This document shows, in pieces, positions 27,001 to 35,672 of a stretch of DNA of 64,000 nt. Source of the DNA: Anaeromicropila herbilytica. GTDB taxonomy: Bacteria; Bacillota; Clostridia; Lachnospirales; Lachnospiraceae. The notes beneath the pieces were generated by a model. The model had not been told where the DNA came from, ran no database searches, and was given only the letters and a program-made list of their open reading frames with translations. The DNA lies in NCBI RefSeq assembly GCF_016591975.1, contig NZ_AP024169.1, positions 4,909,001 to 4,973,000 of the forward strand, written 5' to 3'. A program made the position numbers and the translations under genes. Each line of letters begins with the position of its first letter. Position 1 is the first letter of the stretch.

Positions 27001-27887
27001 TTACCAGCAACAGTTCCAGCTACATGTGTACCATGGCTATTTCCATTTTTCTCAACAGATTCTGGACTTGGATTAACGTCTGTATCTTGATCCGCATAGT
27101 CATATGCATAAGGTACTTTTAAGCTTCTATATGTATCAGTAGCCTTGGTAACCCCTGATTTTAATCCTGCACTAGCATCTATTTTACTTTGAATATCAGC
27201 ACTTGTTATTCTTGGACTAGTAGGATCTGTTTTAAAACTTTCATGATTATAATCAAGTCCAGTATCTAAGATTGCAACAACTGTACCCTCTCCCTTATAA
27301 TTAAGATCCCAAGTATCCTTTGCTCCAATAGTGTTAACACTTGAATCCATAACTGGCTCAACTCTATCGTAACTTCCTGCTACATAAGCTGCTTTTACAT
27401 TAGGAAGTTTCTTGATATCATCTAATGCCTTGTATTCAACTTCTGTTGCAAATCCATTCATAACAGAAGTATAGTTATAGAGAACATCTACGTTACCAAC
27501 TGATTTTAGATTTTCTATCTCGTCAGCCACTTTATCTTGTTTCTGTTCTAGATTGTCTGTGATTTGTTCTGCCTGATTTGTATCAGCATATTCATCAAAA
27601 CTTGTTGCCTGGCTAGGTAGGCTGCCAGTTTGCTCGGCTTCTTCATACTTCTCTAAAAGTGGCGTATCCTTTAACTCAACGATAATTGTAACCTTATCAT
27701 TTGGTGCATATTGTGTTGTTTCTCCTGATGCCTTTAAGGAATTCTCAGTAGCTTGATCAGCACCTGATACCTTTTCCATCGTTTTTACATCAGAACTTGC
27801 TGTCTGTGCTAAAGTAATATTTCCAGTTGACACTGTAGTAATTACTAAAGCAACTGCTGTAAATACAGCGGTGATTTTCTTTCTCAT
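24003..27887 (-). CDS. Secreted subtilisin-family serine protease with PA and Ig-like domains
   Basis: Large exported S8 protease of about 1294 aa. The ATG at 27887 lies 6 nt after AGAGGG and opens a signal peptide (MRKKITAVFTAVALVIT). An inhibitor-like propeptide follows. The catalytic domain has D in AILDTGLDYNHE, H in NSHGTHVAG and S in NGTSMAAPH; a PA domain is inserted before the serine. The C-terminal part holds Fn3-like domains, a Pro/Thr-rich linker and two Big_2-like Ig repeats (SSSNARVAAVSSTGHITAVS and KVATINSKTGKLKALKPG). The layout resembles C5a-peptidase/lactocepin enzymes. No sortase signal is seen. Confidence 0.93.
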   Translation of the reverse strand: MRKKITAVFTAVALVITTVSTGNITLAQTASSDVKTMEKVSGADQATENSLKASGETTQYAPNDKVTIIVELKDTPLLEKYEEAEQTGSLPSQATSFDEYADTNQAEQITDNLEQKQDKVADEIENLKSVGNVDVLYNYTSVMNGFATEVEYKALDDIKKLPNVKAAYVAGSYDRVEPVMDSSVNTIGAKDTWDLNYKGEGTVVAILDTGLDYNHESFKTDPTSPRITSADIQSKIDASAGLKSGVTKATDTYRSLKVPYAYDYADQDTDVNPSPESVEKNGNSHGTHVAGTVAGNGNIVGVAPEAQLMIMKVFSDHLDDKGAGTEDIVAALDDTVTLGADVINMSLGSSNGFTNEGEQSVTDVYNRIEAAGITLAVSAGNSYSMTHSNGLSGMALASNPDTAVVGSPSTYEACTSVASVINAKYHAYYFTVDSKQITYSESAVGSQPTFSATLSTVSGGALDYVVVPKVGNEEDYNGIDVNGKVALIQRGSINFDTKVVNAKNHGAIAAIIYDNKPGDKLTMAIDHYDIPAVFITLDDGTALVNATDKVLHVTSDQGVFTNNKVNQLSDFSSWGVTPDLKLKPEIAAPGENIYSALPGGKYGSMNGTSMAAPHIAGSFALVKEYLNNKFATLTSVDKAKLSNQLLMSTAEPSKDANGVYYSPRKQGSGVVNIYRAVTTSGYLYTAADVEANQRPKLNLGDDASKTGSFTKSFHVKNVSGSAITYDFSAATLTETEDGGTVAESSKDISSNTSVKYIVNGKEVNSLTLQPNDDVEVTVVIQLDQTAKDYLDASFENGEFVDGYVFLKGSNTCDLSIPFMGFYGDWTKAPLFDSGSANDLQGYQQTIHALYTNGGNNYLGVNPFDSIAYKLIGNYNPFIYGDKYAQLQPQADLDKIAISPNGDGDFDSFEVAQLSLLRNAKELDWSITSDANKVIKSGVLNYERKSIYNSTANGVAPTYINDVTFDGKDENGQVIANNKTVTFSVKGTLDYSAHDQNNTNATLTFPVTIDTEKPSFVGLTASTDSFKISVKDNQYVSVVFLYDKTDLSTPVAKTLVDEDTKGATTVVNVDLKALGLTGKSPSDYVIKVYDYAMNSATYSLVTEPTNNYDPSTPSTPVASPVPTKAPGDEKTASIGDVKVSPSKVDLFVNETDDISVTLPKLTKDDVTSTSYSSSNARVAAVSSTGHITAVSEGTATITTTVKINKESKSFTTTVTVKKPYISFEKSVKSLKVGKTYTFKIDTYGIKGTPKYSVSNKKVATINSKTGKLKALKPGKVVVTVKIGSVTKKITVTIKK

Positions 27888-28062
27888 ATTCATCCCTCTT
27901 TCTCTCTCAAATACTTTTCTTGCAAGTAGATCTCTCATATTATTCTATCTTATCTTTTGTATACGCCTATTACAAATAGGCTTCATTACAAATACACAAC
28001 CTTAAAAATACAGATTCAATCGGGTAGGAGGTAGATAATTAATTTATCTACCGACCTCCCAC

Positions 28063-28096
28063 ACCACCGTACGTACCGTTCGGTATACGGCGGTTC
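28063..28096 (-). ncRNA. Group II intron domain V
   Basis: The hairpin starts GAACCGCCGTATACC and closes with ACGTACGGTGGT, the usual bacterial domain V pattern. A domain VI stem (GGTAGATAA/TTATCTACC) follows. It begins 2 nt after the RT stop codon. Confidence 0.85.
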
Positions 28097-28097
28097 T

Positions 28098-29516
28098 TTA
28101 GTTTTCACATATTTTCAAGTAAAACTCAGAGAATGTGGGATAACCCCATTCTCTGAGTTTTTCATTATTCAAGGCAAACTGTACCATTCTATTGTTGCTA
28201 CAGTTCCATATTCCTTGGCGCATATTTGCGTGCCATTTTATAAAGGCTTCGTTCATACCTAGTTCCTTTAGTTTTCGATATTTCGTTTTTGTCTTCTTCC
28301 ATTGTTTCCAATAGATTGCTCTTATTCTATGGCGTAACCATTTATCTATCTCCACTAGCATTTTATTCATATCTGCTAATCCAAAGTAGTTTATCCACCC
28401 TCTAATAAACTGTGTCAATTTCAGTGCTCGATATTCATTTCCCCATCCATTATGTCTGTCAGTAAGCTCTCTGATTTTATTCTTCATCTTAACTACTGAT
28501 TTTGGGTGTATTCGAAATCTGCATTTTCCCTTGTATCTATAGAAGCTATATCCAAGGTATTTGACTTTGCTTATATGTGCCACACACGTCTTTGAGTGAT
28601 TTACTTTTAGGAATAGTTTTCCCTCAATGTATGACACTATGTTGTTCAAGGTTCTTTCTGCACTTTTCTTACTTTTGCAGAAAATCATACAATCATCTGC
28701 ATAGCGAACAAACCTATGTCCTCTGTTTTCCAGTTCCTTATCCAACTCGTTCAGCATTATGTTACTTAGAAGAGGACTCAATGGTCCGCCTTGTGGCATA
28801 CCAACTTCTGTCTTTTCGAACATCCCTTTGCTAATAACACCAGCATTAAGATATTTGTGGATAAGCGATATTACTCTCCCATCCTTGACAGTTCGTGATA
28901 GAACTTCTATGAGTTTGCTTTGACACACTGTGTCAAAGAACTTTTCCAAATCCATATCTACCACATATACATAGCCATCGTTGACATTCGTTTGGCATTG
29001 TTTCAGTGCATCGTGTGCACCCCTGTTTGGTCGAAAACCAAAACTGTTTCCAGAAAACTGTTTCTCGAAGATTGGAGAAAGTACCTGTGTAATCGCTTGT
29101 TGAAATACTCTGTCAACTACTGTTGGTACTCCCAGTTTTCTAAACTCGCCTTTTGTTTCTTTGGGTATTTCCACCCTACGGACTGGGGTTGGTTTGTATT
29201 TTCCATCTTTTATCTGTTGGATAAGTTGCCTTTGGTTATCTCTCAGAAAGCCTAGAAGTTCATCCACGCTCATTCCATCAATACCGCCTGCTCCTTTGTT
29301 TGATTTCACTTTCTTGAAAGCCTTGTTAAGGTTATCTTTGTGTAAAATCTGTTCCATTAGATTGTCCGTCTGAAAATCTGTGATGATGTCGTTGTTTTCA
29401 GCAATCCTTTGATGGGCAAACACTTCTGCATACTCTTTCTGTTCCGCAGATACCGTTTGCAGATAGTCCTCTCTATGAAGTTGTCTGTTCTTAAATCCAT
29501 CTTTGGTTACATTCAT
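28098..29516 (-). CDS. ltrA: Group II intron reverse transcriptase/maturase
   Basis: Intron-encoded protein of 472 aa. The N-terminal RT0 region is followed by RT motifs NKGAGGIDGMSV, RKLGVPTVVDRV, GFRPNRGAHDAL, VVDMDLEKFFDTV, GMPQGGPLSPLLSN and the catalytic YADD. The maturase (X) domain has LTQFIRGWINYFGL. It ends GYPTFSEFYLK with no HNH endonuclease. All catalytic residues are intact, so the protein looks active. It splices its host intron and copies it into new sites. Confidence 0.95.
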   Translation of the reverse strand: MNVTKDGFKNRQLHREDYLQTVSAEQKEYAEVFAHQRIAENNDIITDFQTDNLMEQILHKDNLNKAFKKVKSNKGAGGIDGMSVDELLGFLRDNQRQLIQQIKDGKYKPTPVRRVEIPKETKGEFRKLGVPTVVDRVFQQAITQVLSPIFEKQFSGNSFGFRPNRGAHDALKQCQTNVNDGYVYVVDMDLEKFFDTVCQSKLIEVLSRTVKDGRVISLIHKYLNAGVISKGMFEKTEVGMPQGGPLSPLLSNIMLNELDKELENRGHRFVRYADDCMIFCKSKKSAERTLNNIVSYIEGKLFLKVNHSKTCVAHISKVKYLGYSFYRYKGKCRFRIHPKSVVKMKNKIRELTDRHNGWGNEYRALKLTQFIRGWINYFGLADMNKMLVEIDKWLRHRIRAIYWKQWKKTKTKYRKLKELGMNEAFIKWHANMRQGIWNCSNNRMVQFALNNEKLREWGYPTFSEFYLKICEN

Positions 29517-29920
29517 TTACTCACATCTCCTAAAGTTCAGTCCTTCCTACTATGTTTGCAACCACAGTAGTACTATGACCTCTGCTGACTTCTCGCCATT
29601 CGTTGTTACTACAGATTTCATACTCTGTTTCCATCTGCTGACGAGACCTCCCTAGGTACCACACGTTTCTTTCTCTCCATCCATCTGCCACATTTACCAC
29701 AGTTAATTCCGAGTAGTTATAGGACTTCGGTTTGAGTAGCAACCTTATCCTTAACTGTAGCCTGATGTGATTTCTATTCGTCAGACCAGAGATTTGCCTC
29801 CACCTTCCTTCGGATTCCACCTCACGATGGACACCCTTGGTTTTGGCTGTATCCTTCCCACTACTAGGGCGGATTAGGGACTTTCACCCATTAGAAACGT
29901 GCGCCGCTAGGCGCACTACG

Positions 29921-29956
29921 CAAAAAAGACAAGAATTAATAATTCTTGCCTTGCTA
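29921..29956 (-). terminator. Terminator directly upstream of the group II intron
   Basis: The stem CAAGAATT/AATTCTTG is followed on the minus strand by TCTTTTTT and then GCGTA and the intron. It may end transcription of the chemoreceptor at 30265 or attenuate the subtilisin leader. AGCAAGGC just upstream can pair with GCCTTGCT near 30035-30045, which could act against this terminator. Confidence 0.75.
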
Positions 29957-29999
29957 AGTCATGTATATTGTTTTGTATAAAAATGCATCAAAAAAATAA

Positions 30000-30075
30000 C
30001 ATCCTAAGATATGTAGCGCGCAATAATTTGCGCATTTACAGCAAGGCCTCCCACGATAATCCGTTATACACCCTT
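30000..30075 (-). other. Structured leader-like region upstream of the terminator
   Basis: The minus strand contains a TGTA-x3-GCGCAA / TTGCGC-GC-TACA hairpin (30012-30040), preceded by GGGTGTATAACGG and GGGAGGCCTTGCTG. GCCTTGCT can pair with AGCAAGGC just before the terminator. I recognise no riboswitch class here. The rest of 29957-30264 is AT-rich with no gene. Confidence 0.35.
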
Positions 30076-30264
30076 GTATTCTCTTAATCGTCATTTAAAT
30101 TTGTTTTATTCTACCATTAAATCCATAATAATGCAATAGTGCATATTCATTATTTTTTATTATTATTTATTAGTTTTATAAGAAATAATATACAATTTAT
30201 AAGTATAATTATTAAATGAACGAATTTGAGGGTATACCTTAAGTATTTTTTTAATGCTACATAT

Positions 30265-32271
30265 TTATATCTGGAACCGATTAACAATCTGATCTAGTTG
30301 TCCTATGGTTCTATTTAAAGTATCAATTAGTACTCCCATAGAGTTTGTATTATTTTTCTGCTCTTCAACACTTGCTGCAATTTCTTCTGAAGAAGAGGAG
30401 ATTTCTTCTGAAGTAGCTGATATTTCACTAAACGTATTAAGAACATCATCACGACTCATGCTTATATTTTCTATAGAGCCATGTAATCTATCAATATGAT
30501 TTGAGATGTTACTTACCTCTACATTAATTTCACTAAATACCTGATTTGTTTTATCTAATGCTGACGAACAGTGATTTGTAGATTGTTCCATTTCAGCCAT
30601 ATTTTCTATTGTGACTGTAATTTCCGTTTGAATCTCTTTAATAATCTGAGTGATTCCATTGGTTGCTGTTGCTGTTTGCTCTGCTAACTTTCTAATTTCT
30701 TCTGCAACTACTGCAAATCCTTTTCCATTCTCTCCTGCTCTAGCTGCCTCAATCGATGCATTTAATGCGAGAAGATTAGTTTGTTCTGCAATATCATTTA
30801 TTGTCTGGCTTATTGTACTGATAGAGCTTGATTTCTCTGCTAACATATTTACATTATCTGATGTCTTATGTTGCATCCCACTTAGTGAATGCATTTTTTG
30901 CAATAAGTCTTTCATGTAAGTATAGCCTCTTGTACTATGTTCCTTCATATCTCTTGATGTTTCATGAATGTTCTTAGTATCATCAATTACATGGTCAATC
31001 TCTTCAGAAAGTCCAGACAATTTTTCGATTCCTACTTGAGAATCTTCTGCTTGTGCTTCAATCGCCGTAGAGATTTCAGAAATGGATAACGCTACCCCTT
31101 CTAGAGATGTTAGGTTACTTTCAAATATTTGATTCACTTCATGAGACTGGTTGGTTACCAATACTGATGTATCTTGAAGCGTCTTCACAATCTGTACTAA
31201 ATTATCTCTTAATAATATAGCAGCTGTCGACATCTTACCGATCTCATCTTTTTGCTTGGAATACCTCTCATATTCCTTATCATTATCTAATTTTGCTAAT
31301 TCAAAGTCACTGATTCTATTGATGTACTCTTCTACCTTGATAATTGGATTTGAAAACTTTTTACTAAATAAATATGTAATAATAAATGTAATAATTAAAG
31401 CAACCAAAATTACAATAATCGAAGTGTAAATCATATGATTGATGCTCTTTGTGTATACTGAGACTGGTGTAACCATAATAACTTTCCAACCACTTGCTGT
31501 AATATCTGACTTTACAAGATACTTCTCTTTGTGGTCATAATCTCTAACTTTTATTAAATTTTTACTATCAATTGCCCTTTTATATGCTCCAGATAAGATA
31601 GAACTTAGATTCACTGCTTTGTCTTTTGTTGGCAAATAATCTTTATTTGGATGAACAATGACATTATTATCTTTATCTACGATAAATACATATTTATCAT
31701 CTGCATTCTTTGCCCATTCCTTCATATACTTTGATAGCGTTTGTAATCCAATGTCCATTGAAACTACGCCACTAAGCATATTATTTTCTTTAACAGGTGC
31801 AGATACTGAGATTGCCATGGCCTGTTTTGTTAGATCAAAGTATGGCTTAGCATAACAAATATTATCATTCTCTTTGGCAATCTGATACCACTCTCTTGAT
31901 GTTGGATCATAATTCGCATCTGGCTTCCACCCTGAGCCGTCAATAAACTGCTTATTTGCATATCCATAATAAACATCTGTCACATCTTCTGTGCCGCCTG
32001 TGATATTGATTAGTAACTTTGTTATAGCATCTGTTTGCGTCATTCCAATCGATGGAAGGCTTGTCTGCATTGTTTTTATAACTTGTCCTTTACTTGATAA
32101 CCAAGTATTGATTTGTTCTGCATACTTATCTGTCTCAACCTGATTTTCTTTATTTATGCTATTTAGTAAGGTTGAATACGCTATTGTGCTATTAATTATT
32201 GACGAAATAATTAGACTCCCTAATAGAATACTCGAACATACTATAATGATCTTTGTTTTTATACTTTTCAT
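30265..32271 (-). CDS. Methyl-accepting chemotaxis protein (dCache), paralogue 1
   Basis: Transmembrane chemoreceptor of 668 aa. Helix one (about 7-30) and helix two (about 280-302) enclose a dCache-type ligand domain with FIDGSGWKPDANYDPTSREWY and VVSMDIGLQTL. A HAMP-like region and the long signalling coiled coil follow, with the CheA/CheW-binding tip at DIAEQTNLLALNASIEAARAG. It has the same length and overall sequence as its neighbour at 32601-34607, and the most divergent part is the ligand domain. The ligand is unknown. Confidence 0.95.
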   Translation of the reverse strand: MKSIKTKIIIVCSSILLGSLIISSIINSTIAYSTLLNSINKENQVETDKYAEQINTWLSSKGQVIKTMQTSLPSIGMTQTDAITKLLINITGGTEDVTDVYYGYANKQFIDGSGWKPDANYDPTSREWYQIAKENDNICYAKPYFDLTKQAMAISVSAPVKENNMLSGVVSMDIGLQTLSKYMKEWAKNADDKYVFIVDKDNNVIVHPNKDYLPTKDKAVNLSSILSGAYKRAIDSKNLIKVRDYDHKEKYLVKSDITASGWKVIMVTPVSVYTKSINHMIYTSIIVILVALIITFIITYLFSKKFSNPIIKVEEYINRISDFELAKLDNDKEYERYSKQKDEIGKMSTAAILLRDNLVQIVKTLQDTSVLVTNQSHEVNQIFESNLTSLEGVALSISEISTAIEAQAEDSQVGIEKLSGLSEEIDHVIDDTKNIHETSRDMKEHSTRGYTYMKDLLQKMHSLSGMQHKTSDNVNMLAEKSSSISTISQTINDIAEQTNLLALNASIEAARAGENGKGFAVVAEEIRKLAEQTATATNGITQIIKEIQTEITVTIENMAEMEQSTNHCSSALDKTNQVFSEINVEVSNISNHIDRLHGSIENISMSRDDVLNTFSEISATSEEISSSSEEIAASVEEQKNNTNSMGVLIDTLNRTIGQLDQIVNRFQI

Positions 32272-32385
32272 ATAAACTCCTCCTTTAGTTAATAAATGTT
32301 ATCTTAACAAAATGATATTCATTTATTTTTATAGCTTATATTATATGCAAATAGATCAAAACACTATTAACCGAATAATGTAAAA

Positions 32386-32424
32386 ATATAAAAGGGCCTA
32401 ATTCCGAAGAATTAAACCCTTTTG
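32386..32424 (-). terminator. Terminator of chemoreceptor paralogue 2
   Basis: AAAGGG, TAATTC, a CGAA/TTCG loop, GAATTA and CCCTTT form a stem with one internal loop; on the minus strand it has a UUCG tetraloop and a T-rich tail. The rest of 32272-32600 is AT-rich and presumably holds the promoter of the 30265 gene. Confidence 0.8.
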
Positions 32425-32600
32425 TCTAATTTATTTATTGATTTATTATTCATTAAAACGCATAAATCAATTGCTATAATATTAGACTCATTATAAATAT
32501 GTTCAAAAACAATATCAAGATATGTCGAGTAAATATTGTTTGCGTTATGTGTCAGTGAACTATTTCTTGCTTTACATAGCCAATATTATATATGTTAACT

Positions 32601-34607
32601 TTATATCTTAAATCTATTAATAATCTCATCCAATTGTCTTATTGAAACATTCAATGTATCTACAAGTTCTCCCATGGAACTTGTGTTACCTTTTTGTGCT
32701 TCAACACTTGATGCAATTTCTTCTGAAGAAGATGAGATTTCCTCTGAAGTAGCTGATATTTCACTAAATGTATTTAATACATCGTCTCGATTAATACTAA
32801 TACTTTCAATTGAAGCGTGTAACTTATCAATGTTAGAGGATATGTTATTTACTTCTTCATTAATTACATGGAATACTTGATTTGTTTCATCCAATGCCAA
32901 TGCGCAATGATTTGTAGAGTTCTCCATATCACCCATATTGGTTTTGGTTACTGTAATTTCTGTTTGAATTTCCTGAATAATCTGTGCAATTCCATTGGTA
33001 GCCCCCGCGGTCTGTTCTGCTAATTTTCTAATTTCCTCCGCTACAACCGCAAATCCTTTTCCATGTTCTCCTGCTCTTGCTGCTTCAATAGATGCGTTTA
33101 ACGCTAAGAGATTGGTTTGTTCTGCTATATCATTGATAGTTTGACTGATCAAACTGATGGAACTAGATTTTTCAGCTAGGATACTTACGTTATCCGATGT
33201 TTTTTGTTGCATACCACTTAGTAGACTCATCTTCTCTAATAGGTCGCTCATATAAGAGTTACCTCTAGCATTATGATTTGTTACCTCTTTAGACGTCTCA
33301 TGAATACTCTTTGTCTCAGTAATAACATTATCAATTTCTTTGGATAGAAGAGATAACTTTTCAATTCCCACTTGAGAATCCTCTGCTTGTGCTTCAATGG
33401 CTGTCGAGATTTCTCCAATAGAAGCCGCCACCCCCTCTAGAGATTCTAGATTCGTCTTAAAGATTTCTTTTACTTCATGAGACTGACCAATCACTTCAAC
33501 TGAGGTTTCTTGAAGTGTTTTCACAATCTGTACCAGGTTATCTCTTAAGATTAAGGCAGCCTCTGACATTTTACCAATCTCATCTTTTTGCTTTGCAAAT
33601 GTCTCATATTCAATATCTTTTTCTAATGTTGCTAATTCAAAATCACTGATTCTCTTCATGAAATCTTCTACTCGAATAATCGGTTTTGTGAGCTTTCTAC
33701 TAAATAAATAAGTTACAATAAAGGTAATAGCTAATGCGCTAAGAATTACAATTACTGAAACAAGTACCATATGGTTTATACTTTTCGTGTAGACAGAAAC
33801 TGGCGTAACCATAATAACTTTCCAACCGTTACTTTCAATATCTGATTTTACTACGTATTTATCCTTATTATCATAATCTTTTACTTTAACTAACTTTTTA
33901 CTATCAATTGCCTTTTGATAAGCACCTGATAATATGCTGCTAAGATTCTTAGCTTCCTCTTTTGTTGGTAAATAATCTTTATTCGGATGAACAATGATAT
34001 TATTATCCTTATCTACTATAAAGACATATTTATTCTCTTGATTATTGGACCATTCATTCGTAAACTTTGATAATATTTCTAAACCAATATCCATTGATAC
34101 AACACCACTCAGGTTATTGTTCTCTTTCACTGGCGCAGAAATTGATATTGCCATGGTGTTTTTTATTACATCAAGATAAGGTTTTGTATAACTAATGCTA
34201 TCATTTTCTTTTGCCGACTTATACCATTCTCTAGAAGTAGGATCATACCCTGCATCTGGAGTCCATCCCGTACCATCTATAAATTTTTTACTTTCCAGTG
34301 CAAGATAAATATCACCTACACCTATAGAATTTTTTGTCGTATCTGTTAATAATGGCTTGATTACCTTTTCATTTGAAGTGCCAATAGACTGGATATTCGA
34401 CTGCATAGTTGCTATAATTTGTGCTTTATTTGTAAGCCATGTATTAACTTTCTCAGCATACTTATCTGTTTGCACTTGATTTTCTGTATTTATTGTGTTT
34501 AGCAACGTTGAATAAGCAACCATACTGTTAATTACGGATGATATTATAAGACTTCCTAATAAAACACTCGAAAACACCACAATAATCTTTGTCTTTATAC
34601 TTTTCAT
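32601..34607 (-). CDS. Methyl-accepting chemotaxis protein (dCache), paralogue 2
   Basis: Chemoreceptor of 668 aa with the same domain order as paralogue 1: helix one (7-30), dCache ligand domain (FIDGTGWTPDAGYDPTSREWY), helix two (about 280-302), HAMP-like segment and signalling domain with the DIAEQTNLLALNASIEAARAG tip. The signalling halves are very similar between the two and the ligand halves less so, as expected after tandem duplication and functional divergence. Each has its own terminator and spacer. Confidence 0.95.
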   Translation of the reverse strand: MKSIKTKIIVVFSSVLLGSLIISSVINSMVAYSTLLNTINTENQVQTDKYAEKVNTWLTNKAQIIATMQSNIQSIGTSNEKVIKPLLTDTTKNSIGVGDIYLALESKKFIDGTGWTPDAGYDPTSREWYKSAKENDSISYTKPYLDVIKNTMAISISAPVKENNNLSGVVSMDIGLEILSKFTNEWSNNQENKYVFIVDKDNNIIVHPNKDYLPTKEEAKNLSSILSGAYQKAIDSKKLVKVKDYDNKDKYVVKSDIESNGWKVIMVTPVSVYTKSINHMVLVSVIVILSALAITFIVTYLFSRKLTKPIIRVEDFMKRISDFELATLEKDIEYETFAKQKDEIGKMSEAALILRDNLVQIVKTLQETSVEVIGQSHEVKEIFKTNLESLEGVAASIGEISTAIEAQAEDSQVGIEKLSLLSKEIDNVITETKSIHETSKEVTNHNARGNSYMSDLLEKMSLLSGMQQKTSDNVSILAEKSSSISLISQTINDIAEQTNLLALNASIEAARAGEHGKGFAVVAEEIRKLAEQTAGATNGIAQIIQEIQTEITVTKTNMGDMENSTNHCALALDETNQVFHVINEEVNNISSNIDKLHASIESISINRDDVLNTFSEISATSEEISSSSEEIASSVEAQKGNTSSMGELVDTLNVSIRQLDEIINRFKI

Positions 34608-34721
34608 TCATTTCCTCCTCAAGTAAATCACCAATACCGCAATTTAGCGATTTAGCAATATCAAATATGATTAGTTATATCTGATTACACAGACCCTTAA
34701 TATCTTTTATATTTGTGTAGT

Positions 34722-34757
34722 AAAAAGGGGCTGAATTCATTCGAACCAACCCCTTTG
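34722..34757 (-). terminator. Terminator of the niaR transcript
   Basis: AAAGGGG/CCCCTTT with an inner GAATTC-att-CGAAC stem is followed by T5 on the minus strand. It lies about 245 bp after niaR. Confidence 0.65.
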
Positions 34758-34762
34758 TTTTA

Positions 34763-34831
34763 TCTTTCGTATTATTTTATTCTTTCGTATTATATTATTC
34801 TTTCGTATTATATTATTCTTTTGTATTTTTC
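34763..34831. repeat. 18-bp tandem repeat, about 3.8 units
   Basis: The unit TCTTTCGTATTATATTAT is repeated at 34763, 34781 and 34799 (the first with one change), and a partial, altered unit starts at 34817. It is non-coding and could vary in copy number between strains. Confidence 0.85.
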
Positions 34832-34927
34832 AACGTTTATCTTATTTGTATATTTTAATTATATTTGAATTTACGAATAATGTCAAGTTTTGTCGATATG
34901 AAGATCTATGGCAATTTTATCAATAGG

Positions 34928-34982
34928 ACAGATCTAGATTGCCTAGACTACCTCCTAAACGGGTCATTTGTCGGGTAACTTA
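34928..34982. repeat. Repeat family IV, truncated copy
   Basis: GATCTAGATTG and GGGTCATTTGTCGGGTAACT match the centre and right end of the 91-bp element at 23746-23836. The left inverted end is degraded or missing. Confidence 0.55.
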
Positions 34983-35001
34983 TATCATTTCAATATTATG
35001 A

Positions 35002-35511
35002 TTATACCAAATACCCCTTATTCTTAAGTGCCTGTTCAATCCGATCTAATATCTCCTCTGAATCTGCCTCTACCGTATGTAAATGCACACCATCTGCTAA
35101 CTCTTTTAAAGGAACTGTTTTCTTTGTCTTAATCTTATTCACGAACTCATATACTTCCTGCCTTGTTGATATAATCAGGTCCGTTACTATCTGTCCATAT
35201 ATCTCATGTGATACAATTACATCTAATATCTTCCCACCAAAATCAACGATTGTACATAGTTCATCCTCAATCTCATCAGTTGTATGTTTCACTAAATAGC
35301 ATCGATTTACCTTCTCTTTTTCCTGATAATAGAGAACATACCCTTTTGTAGTAGATAATATATTTTTATTCACTGCTCTTAACAGAGCAATATCCTGAAC
35401 TATAATCTGCCTGCTAACCCCTAATTGTTTGGAGAGCTCACTTCCAGATATAGGTCTGGTACTTGTCTTTAATATTTCTAATATTTTTTCTCTTCTTTCT
35501 TTTCCTTCCAT
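35002..35511 (-). CDS. NiaR-type transcriptional repressor of NAD biosynthesis
   Basis: Regulator of 169 aa with an N-terminal HTH_11 domain (RREKILEILK ... ISGSELSKQLGVSRQIIVQDIALLR) and a C-terminal 3H domain, named for three conserved histidines; here they are in VKHTTDE, VIVSHEIYG and GVHLHTVEAD. NiaR proteins repress niacin uptake or NAD synthesis genes when nicotinic acid is present. The ATG at 35511 follows GAGGTGAT. No target gene is adjacent in this window. Confidence 0.88.
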   Translation of the reverse strand: MEGKERREKILEILKTSTRPISGSELSKQLGVSRQIIVQDIALLRAVNKNILSTTKGYVLYYQEKEKVNRCYLVKHTTDEIEDELCTIVDFGGKILDVIVSHEIYGQIVTDLIISTRQEVYEFVNKIKTKKTVPLKELADGVHLHTVEADSEEILDRIEQALKNKGYLV

Positions 35512-35613
35512 TGTATCACCTCGGTATTTTGTTCTATGTGTTACTATCATTTTTTTCTCATTATATCACACACATTGACTTTTTTAAACGTCATCATCCG
35601 CTTCCATAACCTC

Positions 35614-35661
35614 AAAATAAGTTAGTGCAAAAGATACGTTTCTTTCACACTAACTTATTTA
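35614..35661 (-). terminator. Terminator of the acyltransferase gene
   Basis: The stem AAATAAGTTAGTG/CACTAACTTATTT has a 20-nt loop and T-rich flanks on both sides. Confidence 0.75.
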
Positions 35662-35672
35662 TTATTATCAAA

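Larger units (their letters stand above)
28019..29916 (-). mobile_element. Group II intron with its reverse transcriptase
   Basis: The intron RNA starts on the minus strand at GTGCGCC (29916), followed by a stem and GGGTGAAAGTCC, as bacterial group II introns do. At its 3' end are a domain V hairpin and a domain VI stem, ending near CTACCCGAT at 28019. The RT gene lies within. The 5' exon is a rho-independent terminator (29921-29956) and the 3' exon is the leader of the subtilisin gene. No endonuclease domain is seen, consistent with endonuclease-free classes. Boundaries are estimated to a few bases. Confidence 0.9.

Noticed and set aside
29530..29820. 96-codon frame in the group II intron
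   Set aside because: It covers the structured domain I RNA of the ribozyme and has no protein family features.
35540..35580. NiaR operator near its own gene
   Set aside because: The spacer is AT-rich and I could not recognise a convincing symmetrical site.
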